Of a stretch of DNA of 64,000 nucleotides, positions 40,274-50,711 are shown in pieces. Position numbers and translations under genes: made by a program. The stretch is from Trachipleistophora hominis (taxonomy: Eukaryota; Microsporidia; Pleistophoridae): positions 21,291 to 85,290 of the forward strand of contig JH993935.1 of NCBI GenBank assembly GCA_000316135.1, read 5' to 3'. Under the pieces are notes generated by a model. The model was not told where the DNA came from. It made no database searches and saw only the letters and a list, made by a program, of their open reading frames with translations. Each line of letters begins with the position of its first letter. Positions within the stretch are counted from its first letter, which is position 1.

Positions 40274-40522
40274 CTAATCATCGATAAAAGCCCTCATAAT
40301 GTCATCAACCAACTTGTCATTACCGATGAACACGCACCTTTCCTTTGTTATAGTATTAAAGAGCCGCCCGAATCTAAACTGAATATGTTGATTATATCCA
40401 TACGCTAATTAAAACACTTTTTTAATTAAATTCAAACATAGATGAACTGTTTCAACGCGATGAGTATCTACCACAGCCATTAACTCACCATAAAACAGAT
40501 CTTTAAGTAAATTGGTGTTCGT
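40274..40522 (-). pseudogene. Protein-like frame with one internal stop
   Basis: From about 40522 to TAG 40274-40276, one minus-strand frame reads NTNLLKDLFYGELMAVVDTH and VETVHLCLNLIKKVF, then TAA, then AYGYNQHIQFRFGRLFNTIT and ERCVFIGNDKLVDDIMRAFI. Composition is that of a conserved globular protein, and codon use looks genuine. There is no ATG at its head. It appears to be the 3' part of a gene whose 5' part is lost. The TAA lies in TTTTAATTAG, an intron-end-like word, but no GTAAGT donor precedes it. Confidence 0.45.
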
Positions 40523-40894
40523 TTAAAACACTTTTAACAGTTAAATTGCACTCTACTGCGCATTTACTACTCTAACATTCTGTCAACGACTATAAAACAG
40601 AATATTTTAATTTAGAGCTTTGTTTTAGATGAACAAAGCACGAAATTTTGTTCATCCGTTCTTTAGAAGGAATTAAATAAATAATTTAAAAAATGGAATA
40701 GCAAGATGCTTGCACACAACAAACCAATAAATATTTAGGCCGTAATACGTTCACAAATCACAGTCCGCCATTGTTTAGAACGTTATCAACCGATTGAGCG
40801 CCCACAATTTTTTGTCATGGTGTCAAATGTCAACTCTTCATTTCCTATCACGAATTTTTATTAATCTGCCTGCCAGCTCAGGAAATTGCAAGAA

Positions 40895-41010
40895 CGATCT
40901 TTTTATTAAAAGTCAGTTTAGTTATCATTTTGCAACATATCATCTAACCAAACACGCTCTTCTGATCCTCTGCGACCGGCCATGGTCACCGGTCTTTGAT
41001 GTATGGGCAA
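40895..41010 (-). mobile_element. 5'-truncated LINE 3' end (subfamily A)
   Basis: Minus strand: GGTGACCATGGCCGGTCGC, GATCAGAAGAGCGTGTTTGG, then ATAACTAAACTGACTTTTAA and an A-run. It matches the 58408-58800 3' UTR. Confidence 0.75.
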
Positions 41011-41103
41011 GAATGATCCATAAAATCGGTAATCATGGCAAATCCTAAAATATCAGAAAGACGTGTGTGCTATGAAATGTGTTGAATGTTTTGTAAAAAG
41101 TTT

Positions 41104-41181
41104 TGTTGGCCCGGAGCCAACCTCCTCTATTTAATCACCTAAATAAATGCCCCTTATGTTGCAATATGTATCAGCCCAACA
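41104..41181 (+). mobile_element. 78-bp repeat with TGTTGG...CCAACA ends, copy 2
   Basis: Begins TGTTGGCCCGG and ends CAGCCCAACA. Perfect 5-bp target duplication AGTTT at 41099-41103 and 41182-41186. Internal hairpin GTTGGC/GCCAAC, then CTCCTCTATTTAATCAC and AAATAAA. See copies at 10060 and 61663. Confidence 0.85.
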
Positions 41182-41551
41182 AGTTTTATTATCACACATC
41201 TCATGGCGTACACCTTTTCTTGTGGGGTGTGTAGAACGAGTGTGATTGTGTGAACAGTTAATTAAATAGGCTTTCATTAAAAAAATGTGTAGAACGACGG
41301 TAAAGAAACACTTTTAGTAGAAAAAAGAAAAAATAAGTAACGATGAGTTGCTGTGCTGCAAAATGCAGAACATAAACGAGGCATCGTTCTTTGTAAACAT
41401 AAGTACGTTTTACGTAAAGGAACCATCCAGAAGAGGCCGTTTAAACGGTTACTCGCAACAGAAAACATTTTGAACCTAACAAACTCACCATTTTCACGTA
41501 AGACTCATTTAATTATTAAAACTCTCATTTTACCTAACAAGCACAACCTTA

Positions 41552-42562
41552 CTACACCGCCATTTGCATCGTTATCTTGTCATGGTGTCGGTAGCCCTCC
41601 AATTCAAAGTCTTCCAGCTCAAAGTCCTCGATCCTTTGAATCTTTCTTTTCGGCCGGATGTACAATTTCGGGAAATCGTACGGCTCTCGGCCAAGCTGTA
41701 CCTTGAGCGCATCCACATGGTTCAAATACACGTGCGCATCACCGATAACATGCACAAACTCACCCGGCGCGTATCCTGTCATATAACCAATCATAGCGGC
41801 CAGAATTGAATACGATGCAATGTTGAACGGTACACCAAGGCCTATATCACCTGATCGCTGGTACATTATGAGTGTTACCTTCTCTTCGAGAATCAGGATT
41901 TGAAACATGGTGTGGCACGGCGGCAGTGCCATTTCCTTGATACAAAGAGGATTCCATGCTGATATGATCAGTCGCCGGCTGTTCTTGTCACGCTTGATCT
42001 CATCAATTACGTTTTGCAGCTGGTCTACGCCCTGCCCGTCATAGTTGTCGGAAGATGATTTGTACTGCGCGCCGAAATGCCGCCATTGAAAGCCGTAAAC
42101 AGGCCCTAAATCACCGGCCGGCCTGTTTATGCAATACTGCTCGAAGAACTCCGCCGTTGAATTTCCGTTCCATATTTTAACGTTTTGGCAGGTCAGTATT
42201 TTGTTATCGGTCTGGGCCTTTACGAAGAATAGCAGCTCCTTCAAGATGATATCAAACGCTGTTTTCTTTGTGGTGAGCAGCGGTAACGTATTGTTCTCAA
42301 GGGAGAATCTCAGGACCTGGCCCGTTAGTGTGAAAGTGCCCGTACCTGTCCTATCGTCTTTTCTGATGCCATGGGCAATCACACGCTCAATCAGGTTTAA
42401 ATACGCCTTTTCCTCGACGTTGCCGTTGTATAAATTTTTATTGTGATCGGCGGTGTGCCTGCCGTCAGCCCTGTTTTGCTCATTTTCTTTCTCATCGTTC
42501 TTCATTTCATTTCTGCAACGCGTGCAAATACCCGTTCCGTTTTGCGCCACGTTTTTCTCCAT
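41552..42562 (-). CDS. Thymidylate synthase
   Basis: 336 residues. Converts dUMP to dTMP using methylene-tetrahydrofolate. The catalytic cysteine is C216 in MALPPCHTMFQ. Other hallmarks: RKDDRTGTGT (68-76), R196-R197, the phosphate-binding QRSGDIGLGVPFNIASY (235-251) and DAHVYLNH (275-282). The C-terminus KITMQMAV matches the closing loop of the family. The first 50 residues are a non-conserved hydrophilic extension with a CTRC pair. A full set of active-site residues argues that it is functional. Strong TATA box at 42582-42589. Neighbours are retroelement remnants (3' side) and Pelota. Confidence 0.96.
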   Translation of the reverse strand: MEKNVAQNGTGICTRCRNEMKNDEKENEQNRADGRHTADHNKNLYNGNVEEKAYLNLIERVIAHGIRKDDRTGTGTFTLTGQVLRFSLENNTLPLLTTKKTAFDIILKELLFFVKAQTDNKILTCQNVKIWNGNSTAEFFEQYCINRPAGDLGPVYGFQWRHFGAQYKSSSDNYDGQGVDQLQNVIDEIKRDKNSRRLIISAWNPLCIKEMALPPCHTMFQILILEEKVTLIMYQRSGDIGLGVPFNIASYSILAAMIGYMTGYAPGEFVHVIGDAHVYLNHVDALKVQLGREPYDFPKLYIRPKRKIQRIEDFELEDFELEGYRHHDKITMQMAV

Positions 42563-42581
42563 GCCTTAGGGATAAATTCTG

Positions 42582-42589
42582 TATTTATA
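42582..42589 (-). promoter_or_regulatory. TATA box of thymidylate synthase
   Basis: TATAAATA on the minus strand, 20-27 bases before ATG 42562. Confidence 0.6.
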
Positions 42590-43644
42590 GCTTTCTCGTG
42601 TTCCCTCCATTTACTCGCTATGGATTGACCTATCATAAACGGTAGGATATGACGTGTTCACACAAAAGTGCTCATTCATAACAAACGATTCATCTCGTTA
42701 TACACGGGCATATCATTCATGAGTTTAAAATTGAAACTAATTTACGCATTGCTTATCGCATCTATCTTTTATTTGAGTGTCAATCAACCGTTTTTTGTGC
42801 CTATCAAAGCTCTTTTGCTCAGCTGATTCTTGGTTGTGTACGTTTTCCGTTCTTGGCCAGACTCCTTTTTAAGCGGGTGTTTTTAATGGTACGCCAGCGT
42901 TGGTGATGAATAGTGCAATATGGTATTTTAATACATTAAAAACAAAAAATAACATTTTATGTATAACTTGCAAACTTATCGTGTCATTTTTATACTTAAA
43001 ACCAGCATTATTCGTACATTCTACGTCTTTATATTAAAATAGTCTTTCTGGTATTTTACACGTTTAGATTCTTCAGTGCTAATTTCAATATTAAAGTACG
43101 TCAATAACCTGAAAAAACGTGGAATACGGCGCAAAAAACCTTTCTTAATAATAAAAGTGTTGCTGCACTACTGTCTGTACAATAAATTATTTATTTTCAA
43201 CTTGTCATTCCTGTGACTTACCACTAATAATTACGTTTTGATACAGAAATACAATTATTCACTTACTATGATAAAAAGACCAAAAAGGAGAGAAAGTTTT
43301 ATAATAGAAGACGCTTATTAAAGAAAGATTATGTGCGTATTTTTAGACTATTTTAGATGCAAAGAATTTTATTTTAACAACGGCTCATAGTTCATCTCCT
43401 GCGGGTTATTCATTAGTTCTAAAGACAATTTTAATTACGGTATGATTATTCTATGAAACAAGCAATTACTGAATTATTAATTTTTGTATTTTAGGTACGA
43501 AGAAAAACGAATGCCTTTTATTGTAATACTAAAAAATGTATTGTTGGTAGTTCGGGAACGATGTGTAAAAGTATCTGTCCTTAATGTGGTTGTTTTTCTG
43601 AAAATTACGCAATGTTGTTGTGCAGTGATGTAATTGATTGATTT
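42590..43644. other. Intergenic, no supported gene
   Basis: AT-rich; nothing recognisable on either strand. Confidence 0.5.
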
Positions 43645-44709
43645 TTAATATTCTTCTTTGTAATTATACTTCAAAATGGCACCAATACCGCCGATATAAT
43701 TCAATTTATTACCGCATGCATGTCCATCGCTAATAATAACTACTTTTTTATCCTTACCAACCATTTCCACCATCTTCCTGATTCTATGCCTCTCCTCTAC
43801 ATCGTAGGTGCAATATAGCCCGACCGTTACAATCATAGTATCAATCGCTGAAAATTCAATGGCTGCAAGAACGTCCTTAATGCCTAGCGCTATCAAATCA
43901 TCAGCCCGTTCATACATTTTCAAGAACTGATTGGCCACCATAAGATCCTTAACAAATGGAATAGACGTGTTAGTCAAATTGCTTAGAATATTTTCGATAA
44001 GCGCCTTTAAAGGAAGCTTTTCATGTTCTTTTGATATGCTGATGGTGTGCGAGGGTATACTGGTGTTAACAAACGACGCAACATCAAAGTTGCACACAAT
44101 GTACTTCACTCGATAACTATTCGTGATCGGTGTAGTACCGTGTTTCGCATCCTTTTGTCGGTCTTTTCCACGGCTTGCCTGTGATATATCGCTTCTATCA
44201 CTTTTCTGTGCTCCGTTCGCACATCTATCCTTCATAAATTTCGCAAATTCTTTTTTTTTGTAAGCACCTTTACATTCTACACCATACTCATCAACCACAC
44301 CCACCTCATACTTTCCATTTCTAAAAACAATTACCATAAAAACAACGATATCACGCACTAAACGGTCAACCATCCTCCATAAATCACCCTGTACTTCCAA
44401 ACTAAAACAATCGTTTAATCCAATGTTCATATTGTGATATGAGCCCATCTTCACATTTTCAATCTCTCGCGCAATCTGTCCCCTCACAATCAGCAAGCTG
44501 TTTTCAAGATCGATTGTCACGTTGCACACACGAATTGTAAGATTGATGGATACGCGCTTTTTCTGATCGTTAATTTCTATTTTGCGGGTGGTGGGCATTG
44601 TAATTGTGTGAGATGGTAGGAGGTTCTGGAAGAGTATGTGAATGTCTGAGGGGTGAGTGGGTGTGATTCGAAGGGTGTGTGTTGAGTGGTTGAGCGAGTT
44701 TATGATCAT
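43645..44709 (-). CDS. DOM34: Pelota/DOM34 ribosome-rescue factor
   Basis: 354 residues with the three eRF1-like domains. The N-terminal domain shows PTHPSDIHILFQNLLPSHTI, RKIEINDQKKRVSINLTIRV and IENVKMGSYHNMNI, the Pelota counterpart of the decoding domain. The central domain (about 175-260) is reduced. The C-terminal eRF1_3 domain has LIALGIKDVLAAIEFSAIDT, RHRIRKMVEMVGKDKKVVII and a GGIGAILKY ending. There is no GGQ motif, as expected for Pelota. With HBS1 it dissociates stalled ribosomes in no-go and non-stop decay. Yeast DOM34 is 386 residues. ATG 44709 places the conserved N-terminus correctly. Confidence 0.85.
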   Translation of the reverse strand: MIINSLNHSTHTLRITPTHPSDIHILFQNLLPSHTITMPTTRKIEINDQKKRVSINLTIRVCNVTIDLENSLLIVRGQIAREIENVKMGSYHNMNIGLNDCFSLEVQGDLWRMVDRLVRDIVVFMVIVFRNGKYEVGVVDEYGVECKGAYKKKEFAKFMKDRCANGAQKSDRSDISQASRGKDRQKDAKHGTTPITNSYRVKYIVCNFDVASFVNTSIPSHTISISKEHEKLPLKALIENILSNLTNTSIPFVKDLMVANQFLKMYERADDLIALGIKDVLAAIEFSAIDTMIVTVGLYCTYDVEERHRIRKMVEMVGKDKKVVIISDGHACGNKLNYIGGIGAILKYNYKEEY

Positions 44710-45787
44710 TTGGGTGGGTTATGGTCAGAATGTACGAAAAAAATGAATTGATTAGACCCCATTTTTTGGAGTGATGTAGCTTTTTGGTTAAAACACGGTG
44801 GGTTTGAATGTTTTTTTTCTATGAATTAATCGTACGGTTTGAATAAAAATAGAGATTTGTGGTAATATCGTGATATACTCTATTAATTTTTTGTGAATAC
44901 GATCTTTCTTGGGAAATACCTTTGTTTTTATAGAAATTCTTTTGTAGTCATTAGTATTGAGTTGCTTGTTGTTGTGCGTGTAAATATATCCTATTGCTAT
45001 TGAAACACTTTATGTATGTTATTATAGTCCATGAGGTGTTAATAAAGCATTTTAAAGTACTAATCATGTTTATAATTATGGTGTAATATTTAAATATGTT
45101 TTTACGAACTAAATTTTTGGTGTATTCGTTCGAACATCAATTACAATTAGATTGATTTAGTATTGCATTTAATAATAAAGTGTCCGAAACAACCATTATT
45201 AATCTTGAAACGAAGGAACATTGCTCAAATCTAGCTTGAAAAATACACAAAGACTGTTGCAGTAAGCAATGCTGATAGTTCTCTTTGTATGTTTTTTATT
45301 CTATGAGAAACTTGTAACGGGAAAAGTGACCTTTCCGAATCGTTTTTCATTTCTAACAGCTATCCAAATGTGCTACGCACCGTTTTGCACTATAAATACG
45401 TTCATAAAAACACTTTAAGTCATTACTGATGATTTTTATTCCTTAACATTTCAAAATTAGCAAAAGACATAAGCACAGGTAACAAGTTGTTATAAAATGG
45501 CGGCACTATTCCACCAAGCAGACATACTGTGATAAAACAAAACTATGTTCAATCCATACATACAAGGTTGTACATAATTGCATATAAAACATATTATATA
45601 TTACTTAGATCAAAACTTACCTATGATGTTTTCAAGACAGTTAGCAATTTTATTTACAAATTCAATTTTACTTTACATACTCATTGTCATGTTTTACACA
45701 AAGCTGTTCCAGTTCTTTATTTCAATCTATCTACACCACCTAATGTTTCTATATCTTTAACTGGCTTGATCGATACTGTTACATTGG
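44710..45787. other. Intergenic, no supported gene
   Basis: AT-rich. Plus-strand frames at 45529-45795 are Tyr/Ile-rich and begin without ATG; not supported. Confidence 0.5.
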
Positions 45788-46741
45788 TTAATTAATTTGT
45801 TTTTTTCTAACATTGTTGTGTTTTTTTATTTCTTTCTGTTCCTCTTCCTTAAAAAATCTGCATTCTAACGCTTCCTTCGCACAGAATCTTTCTTCCTCGA
45901 AATACGCTAACAGACCATTTCCTAGTTCATACAGATTCCGACTTCGACCTGCAAAATACCCACCGAGACGCGCTAACACGTGCTTAATCTTTTTGAGCTG
46001 GTCATTCTCGTTCCTTCCCTTCATCACATTTCTATTTAGTGTAACTTCCATTAATATACAACCTATCGACCAGATATCAATCTTATAAGAATAGTTTTCA
46101 TCAAGGAGTATTTCTGGTGCCCGGTACCACAAGGTTACAACGTTTGTTGTTAGATTGTTCGATGTATATGTTTCATCAACAATATCGTTATCGTCAAAAT
46201 AAGCGGAATCGCCATTCTTTATGTGCTTGCTCAAGCCAAAGTCCGCTATCTTTACGTCCAAATTGCGATCGATAAGAATGTTGTTTGTCTTTAGATCCCT
46301 GTGCATGATATTATTACTGTGTAGAAACTTTACTCCTTGGAGTATTTGCCCGATTATCTTTCTAATTTCGTTTTCGTTAAATTGCTTATTCATTGTAAGT
46401 TGTAACAGGTCATTTTCAACGTAATAAAAAACTAAAAACACTGCCTTACCGAGCAAGTTATTGCATTCGCTTTCTACAACTTTTATGTCCACTAATTTTA
46501 TTATATTAGGATGATCAACCATTTTTAGTATCTTTATCTCTCTGACAACCACCAGAGGTAAACCATCCCCACCACTAATATTGCGAATCTTTTTGAGTGC
46601 GTATCGCTGTGAATTAAACTCACATAAGTACACGGTGCCGTATGTTCCTTCGCCGATTTTGCGTATCAGTTTGTAAGCATGTGGAAGACGAAGCTCCGTC
46701 TCAATCTCATCACCCGAGGTATCCATAGTGGGCCCTTGCAT
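45788..46741 (-). CDS. Cyclin-dependent kinase, CTK1/BUR1(CDK9)-like
   Basis: 317-residue protein kinase. Gly loop GEGTYG (30-35), lysine K50, C-helix PLVVVREIKIL (62-72), hinge LVFYYVENDLLQL, HRDL (147-150), DFG (167-169) and TLWYRAPEILL. The hinge and the R-E-I-K-I-L helix are closest to the transcriptional CDKs that phosphorylate the RNA polymerase II tail. The P-I-T-A-I-R-E position is diverged to P-L-V-V-V-R-E. The activation loop carries a 20-residue acidic insert (AYFDDNDIVDETYTSNN). The C-lobe is short: only about 85 residues follow DIWSIGCI, suggesting loss of the CMGC tail elements. A second possible start is ATG 46726. TATA-like tract at 46795-46804. Confidence 0.82.
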   Translation of the reverse strand: MQGPTMDTSGDEIETELRLPHAYKLIRKIGEGTYGTVYLCEFNSQRYALKKIRNISGGDGLPLVVVREIKILKMVDHPNIIKLVDIKVVESECNNLLGKAVFLVFYYVENDLLQLTMNKQFNENEIRKIIGQILQGVKFLHSNNIMHRDLKTNNILIDRNLDVKIADFGLSKHIKNGDSAYFDDNDIVDETYTSNNLTTNVVTLWYRAPEILLDENYSYKIDIWSIGCILMEVTLNRNVMKGRNENDQLKKIKHVLARLGGYFAGRSRNLYELGNGLLAYFEEERFCAKEALECRFFKEEEQKEIKKHNNVRKKQIN

Positions 46742-48494
46742 CGTGTGTTTTAATGAAAATGATGCGGTTCATATCACACATTTTGTTTGTACAGTTTTTA
46801 TATATTTAATACTTTTTATTTCTGGCTGTATTTCTACGCTATAAATTTGAAGGTTAATGGAAAATGGTTATAATTTTACAAAGAAATTGATGAAAATACC
46901 TAATTTATAAATGTTTGTTATCACACATTATCATTACACACAGTATCATGTAATTGACAGCCTTTTTATATTGTCAAAACATTTAATTAAAGGATATAAA
47001 TTTTAATTAATTATGTCATTTTTTGAATTCTTGATTATAAACACATTTGGTATTAATTAAGCCACCAGTCGATCAAATTTTGTTGACAAGCAACGTTATA
47101 TTTTGGCACGATTCTCTGTATATTGGCATAGATAATGCAACAAATATCACAAGAGAATAAATTATATGCAACAATACGTATGAATTACTATTTAATGGAA
47201 TACTGTGTTTACAACGATATTCTCTTAGACTAATACTTGTTAATATCAACAACCAACAAAACATTCTTCTCATTCAACACTAATACGATAAATTTTACCA
47301 AATTAAAAAACATGGCTTATCTTTCATAAATGATACATTAGAAGATAAAGATCAAGCAAATGCTTACAAAAATACGTACAAATGCTCAGCTACTCTTTAT
47401 TTTATTTTTTAGTTGTTTATATGGTTAATTATGTTTACCTTTTTAGCGAGGTTGTAAATTATATTAAATTTAAGCATCACACGTACTACCATAGGACTTT
47501 TAACGTTATATATGTTTCCATATGTTATTTCAAGCTTTTATGCTTTTTACTATCCAGGTGTTTCAATAAAAGCACAAGTCGAATATTTGCACCAATGAAT
47601 TTTTTAAAGGTTGATAAAAACGATATATAAACTTTTTATGTTGGGATGTTTTGCCTGAATGTTTAATAAATGAGTTCTTATAACTAAGAATACTTCCTAC
47701 CAATATCAGAAAAGGGATTTGCCAAACTATTAATCTCAACAATGAATAACAGATCATATAAGCTAGAAATATTTTCAGAATGTTCATCTATCCAATACAA
47801 ATGTTCTAACCTGCTAAAAAGACTATTTTTGTTAAACCATTAATACAGCGTCTAAAGAAATTAAGAGATGAGCGATAAGGTTCCGATAACCAAATGATAT
47901 ACAATTAAATTCATGCTGCGTTATGGATTATACTTGTTATTATCACAATATAACGTTTGATTAACTAACAGTTTAATTTTATTAGCAATGTAAGTCGATA
48001 GTATTTTGCTTATAAGACTAATATATGACACTTACTCAAGAAAGAGCAAATATTTGGAACGAAAAACGCCAAACACAGACAAAAAATATAGCACCGTGTA
48101 AAATCCTGTTTTAAAAGTACATACATTAAGCACTAATATAACACAGCGACCGGTAAAATGTTCCATTGTATTCTTTGCAAATTTTACTCTCGCATATATC
48201 AATTTTTGTGCATATTCTACGCCAAGCTGTTAATCCTTGCTGTATTAAATGTGATGATTTAATAATTTCATCAAAGGAATGGTATGTTAGATATTTTTGT
48301 TCCTATTGACGGTAGTTTTAATCAGCATGAATCATGAACTGGCCTAAGGTGTACACTTACAAATTGATGACTTGAGTAAAAATGTAAATGAAATCATAAA
48401 ACCAACATTTTTGCATTTCTGATATAGATTATATAGTATATATTTGTTCGTGGAATCCTTGTTAGCACTGTTGTATCAACTGATTTTTAGAAAT
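46742..48494. other. Intergenic, possible debris only
   Basis: AT-rich. Around 48155-48330 the plus strand has protein-like pieces in more than one frame (AVNPCCIKCDDLIISSKEW followed by YVRYFCSY), resembling a zinc-ribbon transposase start, but too broken to call. Confidence 0.4.
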
Positions 48495-48902
48495 TTATTC
48501 TATGTCAAGCACAATGTCATATTTTGGATCGTTTTCATCCTTTAAAAATACTGTTACAGGTGAAAAAGGCAATATCCTCCACATCAAAACTCTACAACCA
48601 TGGATAACTTTGTTTTCGTATTTGTTAAATGCAGACCATCGATTCACCATGTTAAAGAACACCATATATTTGTTTAGAATAGCAACACATTTTATTTTCA
48701 TGGTATCTTCGATGGGCCGTAAGGCAATGACTATCGTGTCATGACTTGTATCCAAATTAAATTGCCTGCAACTTCTTCGTTCGAAATCGTTCAACACAGC
48801 TATGTTGTTTAAAATCAGAGTACCTAAGTTTATATCGTAATTTTCTTCTTTTTTAATAATACTTTTAGTATACTCTTTAACGTTAGATATTATGCCAAAC
48901 AA
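48495..48902 (-). CDS. Hypothetical protein lacking a visible start
   Basis: About 135 codons open from 48902 to TAA near 48495, reading GIISNVKEYTKSIIKKEENY, NLGTLILNNIAVLNDFERRS, then IALRPIEDTMKIKCVAIL and CRVLMWRILPFSPVTVFL. Composition is protein-like throughout. The frame opens at TTG and the first ATG is half-way in, so a first exon may be missing. Upstream on this strand TTCTTCTAATTAG resembles a microsporidian intron end (about 48930), but no GTAAGT donor with a matching phase is seen. It could instead be a 5'-truncated pseudogene. No family. Confidence 0.45.
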   Translation of the reverse strand: MFGIISNVKEYTKSIIKKEENYDINLGTLILNNIAVLNDFERRSCRQFNLDTSHDTIVIALRPIEDTMKIKCVAILNKYMVFFNMVNRWSAFNKYENKVIHGCRVLMWRILPFSPVTVFLKDENDPKYDIVLDIE

Positions 48903-49661
48903 CCATAGAGAGCTGCCTTGCGGTCACTAATTAGAAGAAGAGTAAGACTTATTATTACAATATCACCATTAGAAACATGAATTTAGGCAAATATTACTAT
49001 TTAAATGATTTTCATGGACGAAAATAGTATTTAAGTTGAAAGAATGCCATTTTTGAACAATTCAAAAATAAAATCAAAGAATATTTTCTTTGAAATTTTC
49101 CGAAAATGCTTTAATATAGCAATAATTTATTTTGAAAACTTTAAAATATTTTGATTAAATGATATATTTACACTTATTTACGTTTTCTCACTAAATTGTT
49201 CGATTTGTTCCTATTGACAACTTAAAAAATTAGCGATTACACCAAGATAAAGGAAATAAAGAATTAAATTGCAAAATACAACTCAACTATTTTAGAAAAT
49301 TTATTTTGTTGCAAATTATCACGTTGTCATTCAGCTGTATTGGATGATGAAGAACAGTATATCAAACAAATGTTGAAGAATGAATGGTATTGCTGTAATA
49401 TACATACAATTATTTTTTATTATGAAGATTTACACGTAAAATTACTATATATTATCTTTAATTCAATTACATAAAAAGAAAATAATAAAGTTAAATTCTG
49501 TTATACATCGGTTAAGTAACATTACACCAGTATTTGGGCTTTATTATTTGCTATTTTTGCGTACTACTATACACTCATCAAGACAATGATACGTGCAACC
49601 AGGACAGCCAGACAAAAAATACCTTGTATTCCCAAAGATTCACAATATCTATTTTCTTTCT
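48903..49661. other. Intergenic, no supported gene
   Basis: AT-rich; nothing recognisable apart from the intron-end-like word near 48930. Confidence 0.45.
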
Positions 49662-50080
49662 TTACTTCGATTTCCTATTCACATAAACCAACTTATTCTT
49701 TGATTTTAGGTTCTTCCTCAACTCTCGTTTCTTGTTAGCCATTTCTTACAGCCGCATCCTTTGATACATAAAATTAGTTATCATTTTCCACGTAATATTG
49801 GTCAATGAAAAAGCAATTATTGTATACACCAATTACTTCAGATCCATAGTAACTATTTGTTGGTTTTACTTTTGGCAATTTAACATCAAATAGTTCGTGC
49901 GATAAGTGCTCATTCGTGTATGCTATATTTAATATACCATGGCGTTTTACACGAGTGTAAATTTTTTAACCACATTAGGTACTAATATATCATATGGATT
50001 ATAATTTGAGCATCTATGAATAAAATCGCATCATCTTACTCCATGTACTTCACTTTCATCAAGCTCAGTATAATTTTACA
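49662..50080 (-). pseudogene. Decayed gene followed by a small basic ORF
   Basis: From about 50080 the minus strand reads TELDESEVHGVR, a TGA, then CDFIHRCSNYNPYDILVPNV. The frame shifts in an A6 run near 49980 and continues HGILNIAYTNEHLSHELFDV, SYYGSEVIGVYNNCFFIDQY to TAA 49774-49776. A separate 26-residue ATG frame follows at 49742-49662 (MANKKRELRKNLKSKNKLVY). The single-base homopolymer change could be a real mutation or a sequencing error; the TGA is independent. Family unknown. Confidence 0.4.
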
Positions 50081-50711
50081 CAGAATGAATGACAACATAC
50101 CTACATACATTATTAATAAAATACATTTGTAGCAATTTAGCGGTTAAATGATAATCTCATCCTTCAATAATGTTAATATAGCGTACCGAGACTAATTTCT
50201 TTGATTAAATGTTCATTTTTGGGGATTTTAAAGCAACAAAACACGATCAGAGAGATCTAGTATTATGAAATTTACAATTTATTTAAATAATAATGTACTG
50301 AATTTCAAAAATGCGCTGAATAAAACTTTGATTGAGAAATATAATTTGTCTTAAAGCAAATTGTGAGCCAATTTTACAATATTATACCTGAAACACACGA
50401 AAATGTTTAGCTGACATAATGAACGTCTTACCTTTTGACGTAGTTAATTAATTATTAACTCATAGTACGACATGGATTGTAATGTGATTAGTGTGATATA
50501 CAAACACATGTGTCCAGAGTGCAAATATAAAATATAACGATCGGTACAATGACTTTGCCACGGAATTTTAATGATGATTAATTATTACTCAATAACTATA
50601 GTTGTATGTCAAATTTAATAACACTGCTTATAACGTCAACCAATGACAGTCAGAGATAGCAATTTATTAAACATTCATTTATAAGTGTGTAATACCGTAG
50701 AACCCACATAG
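50081..50711. other. Intergenic, promoter side of the next gene
   Basis: AT-rich, no gene seen. TTATAAG at 50679-50685 is the likely promoter element of the following CDS. Confidence 0.5.
50679..50685 (+). promoter_or_regulatory. TATA-like box
   Basis: TTATAAG, 27-33 bases before ATG 50712. Confidence 0.35.
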
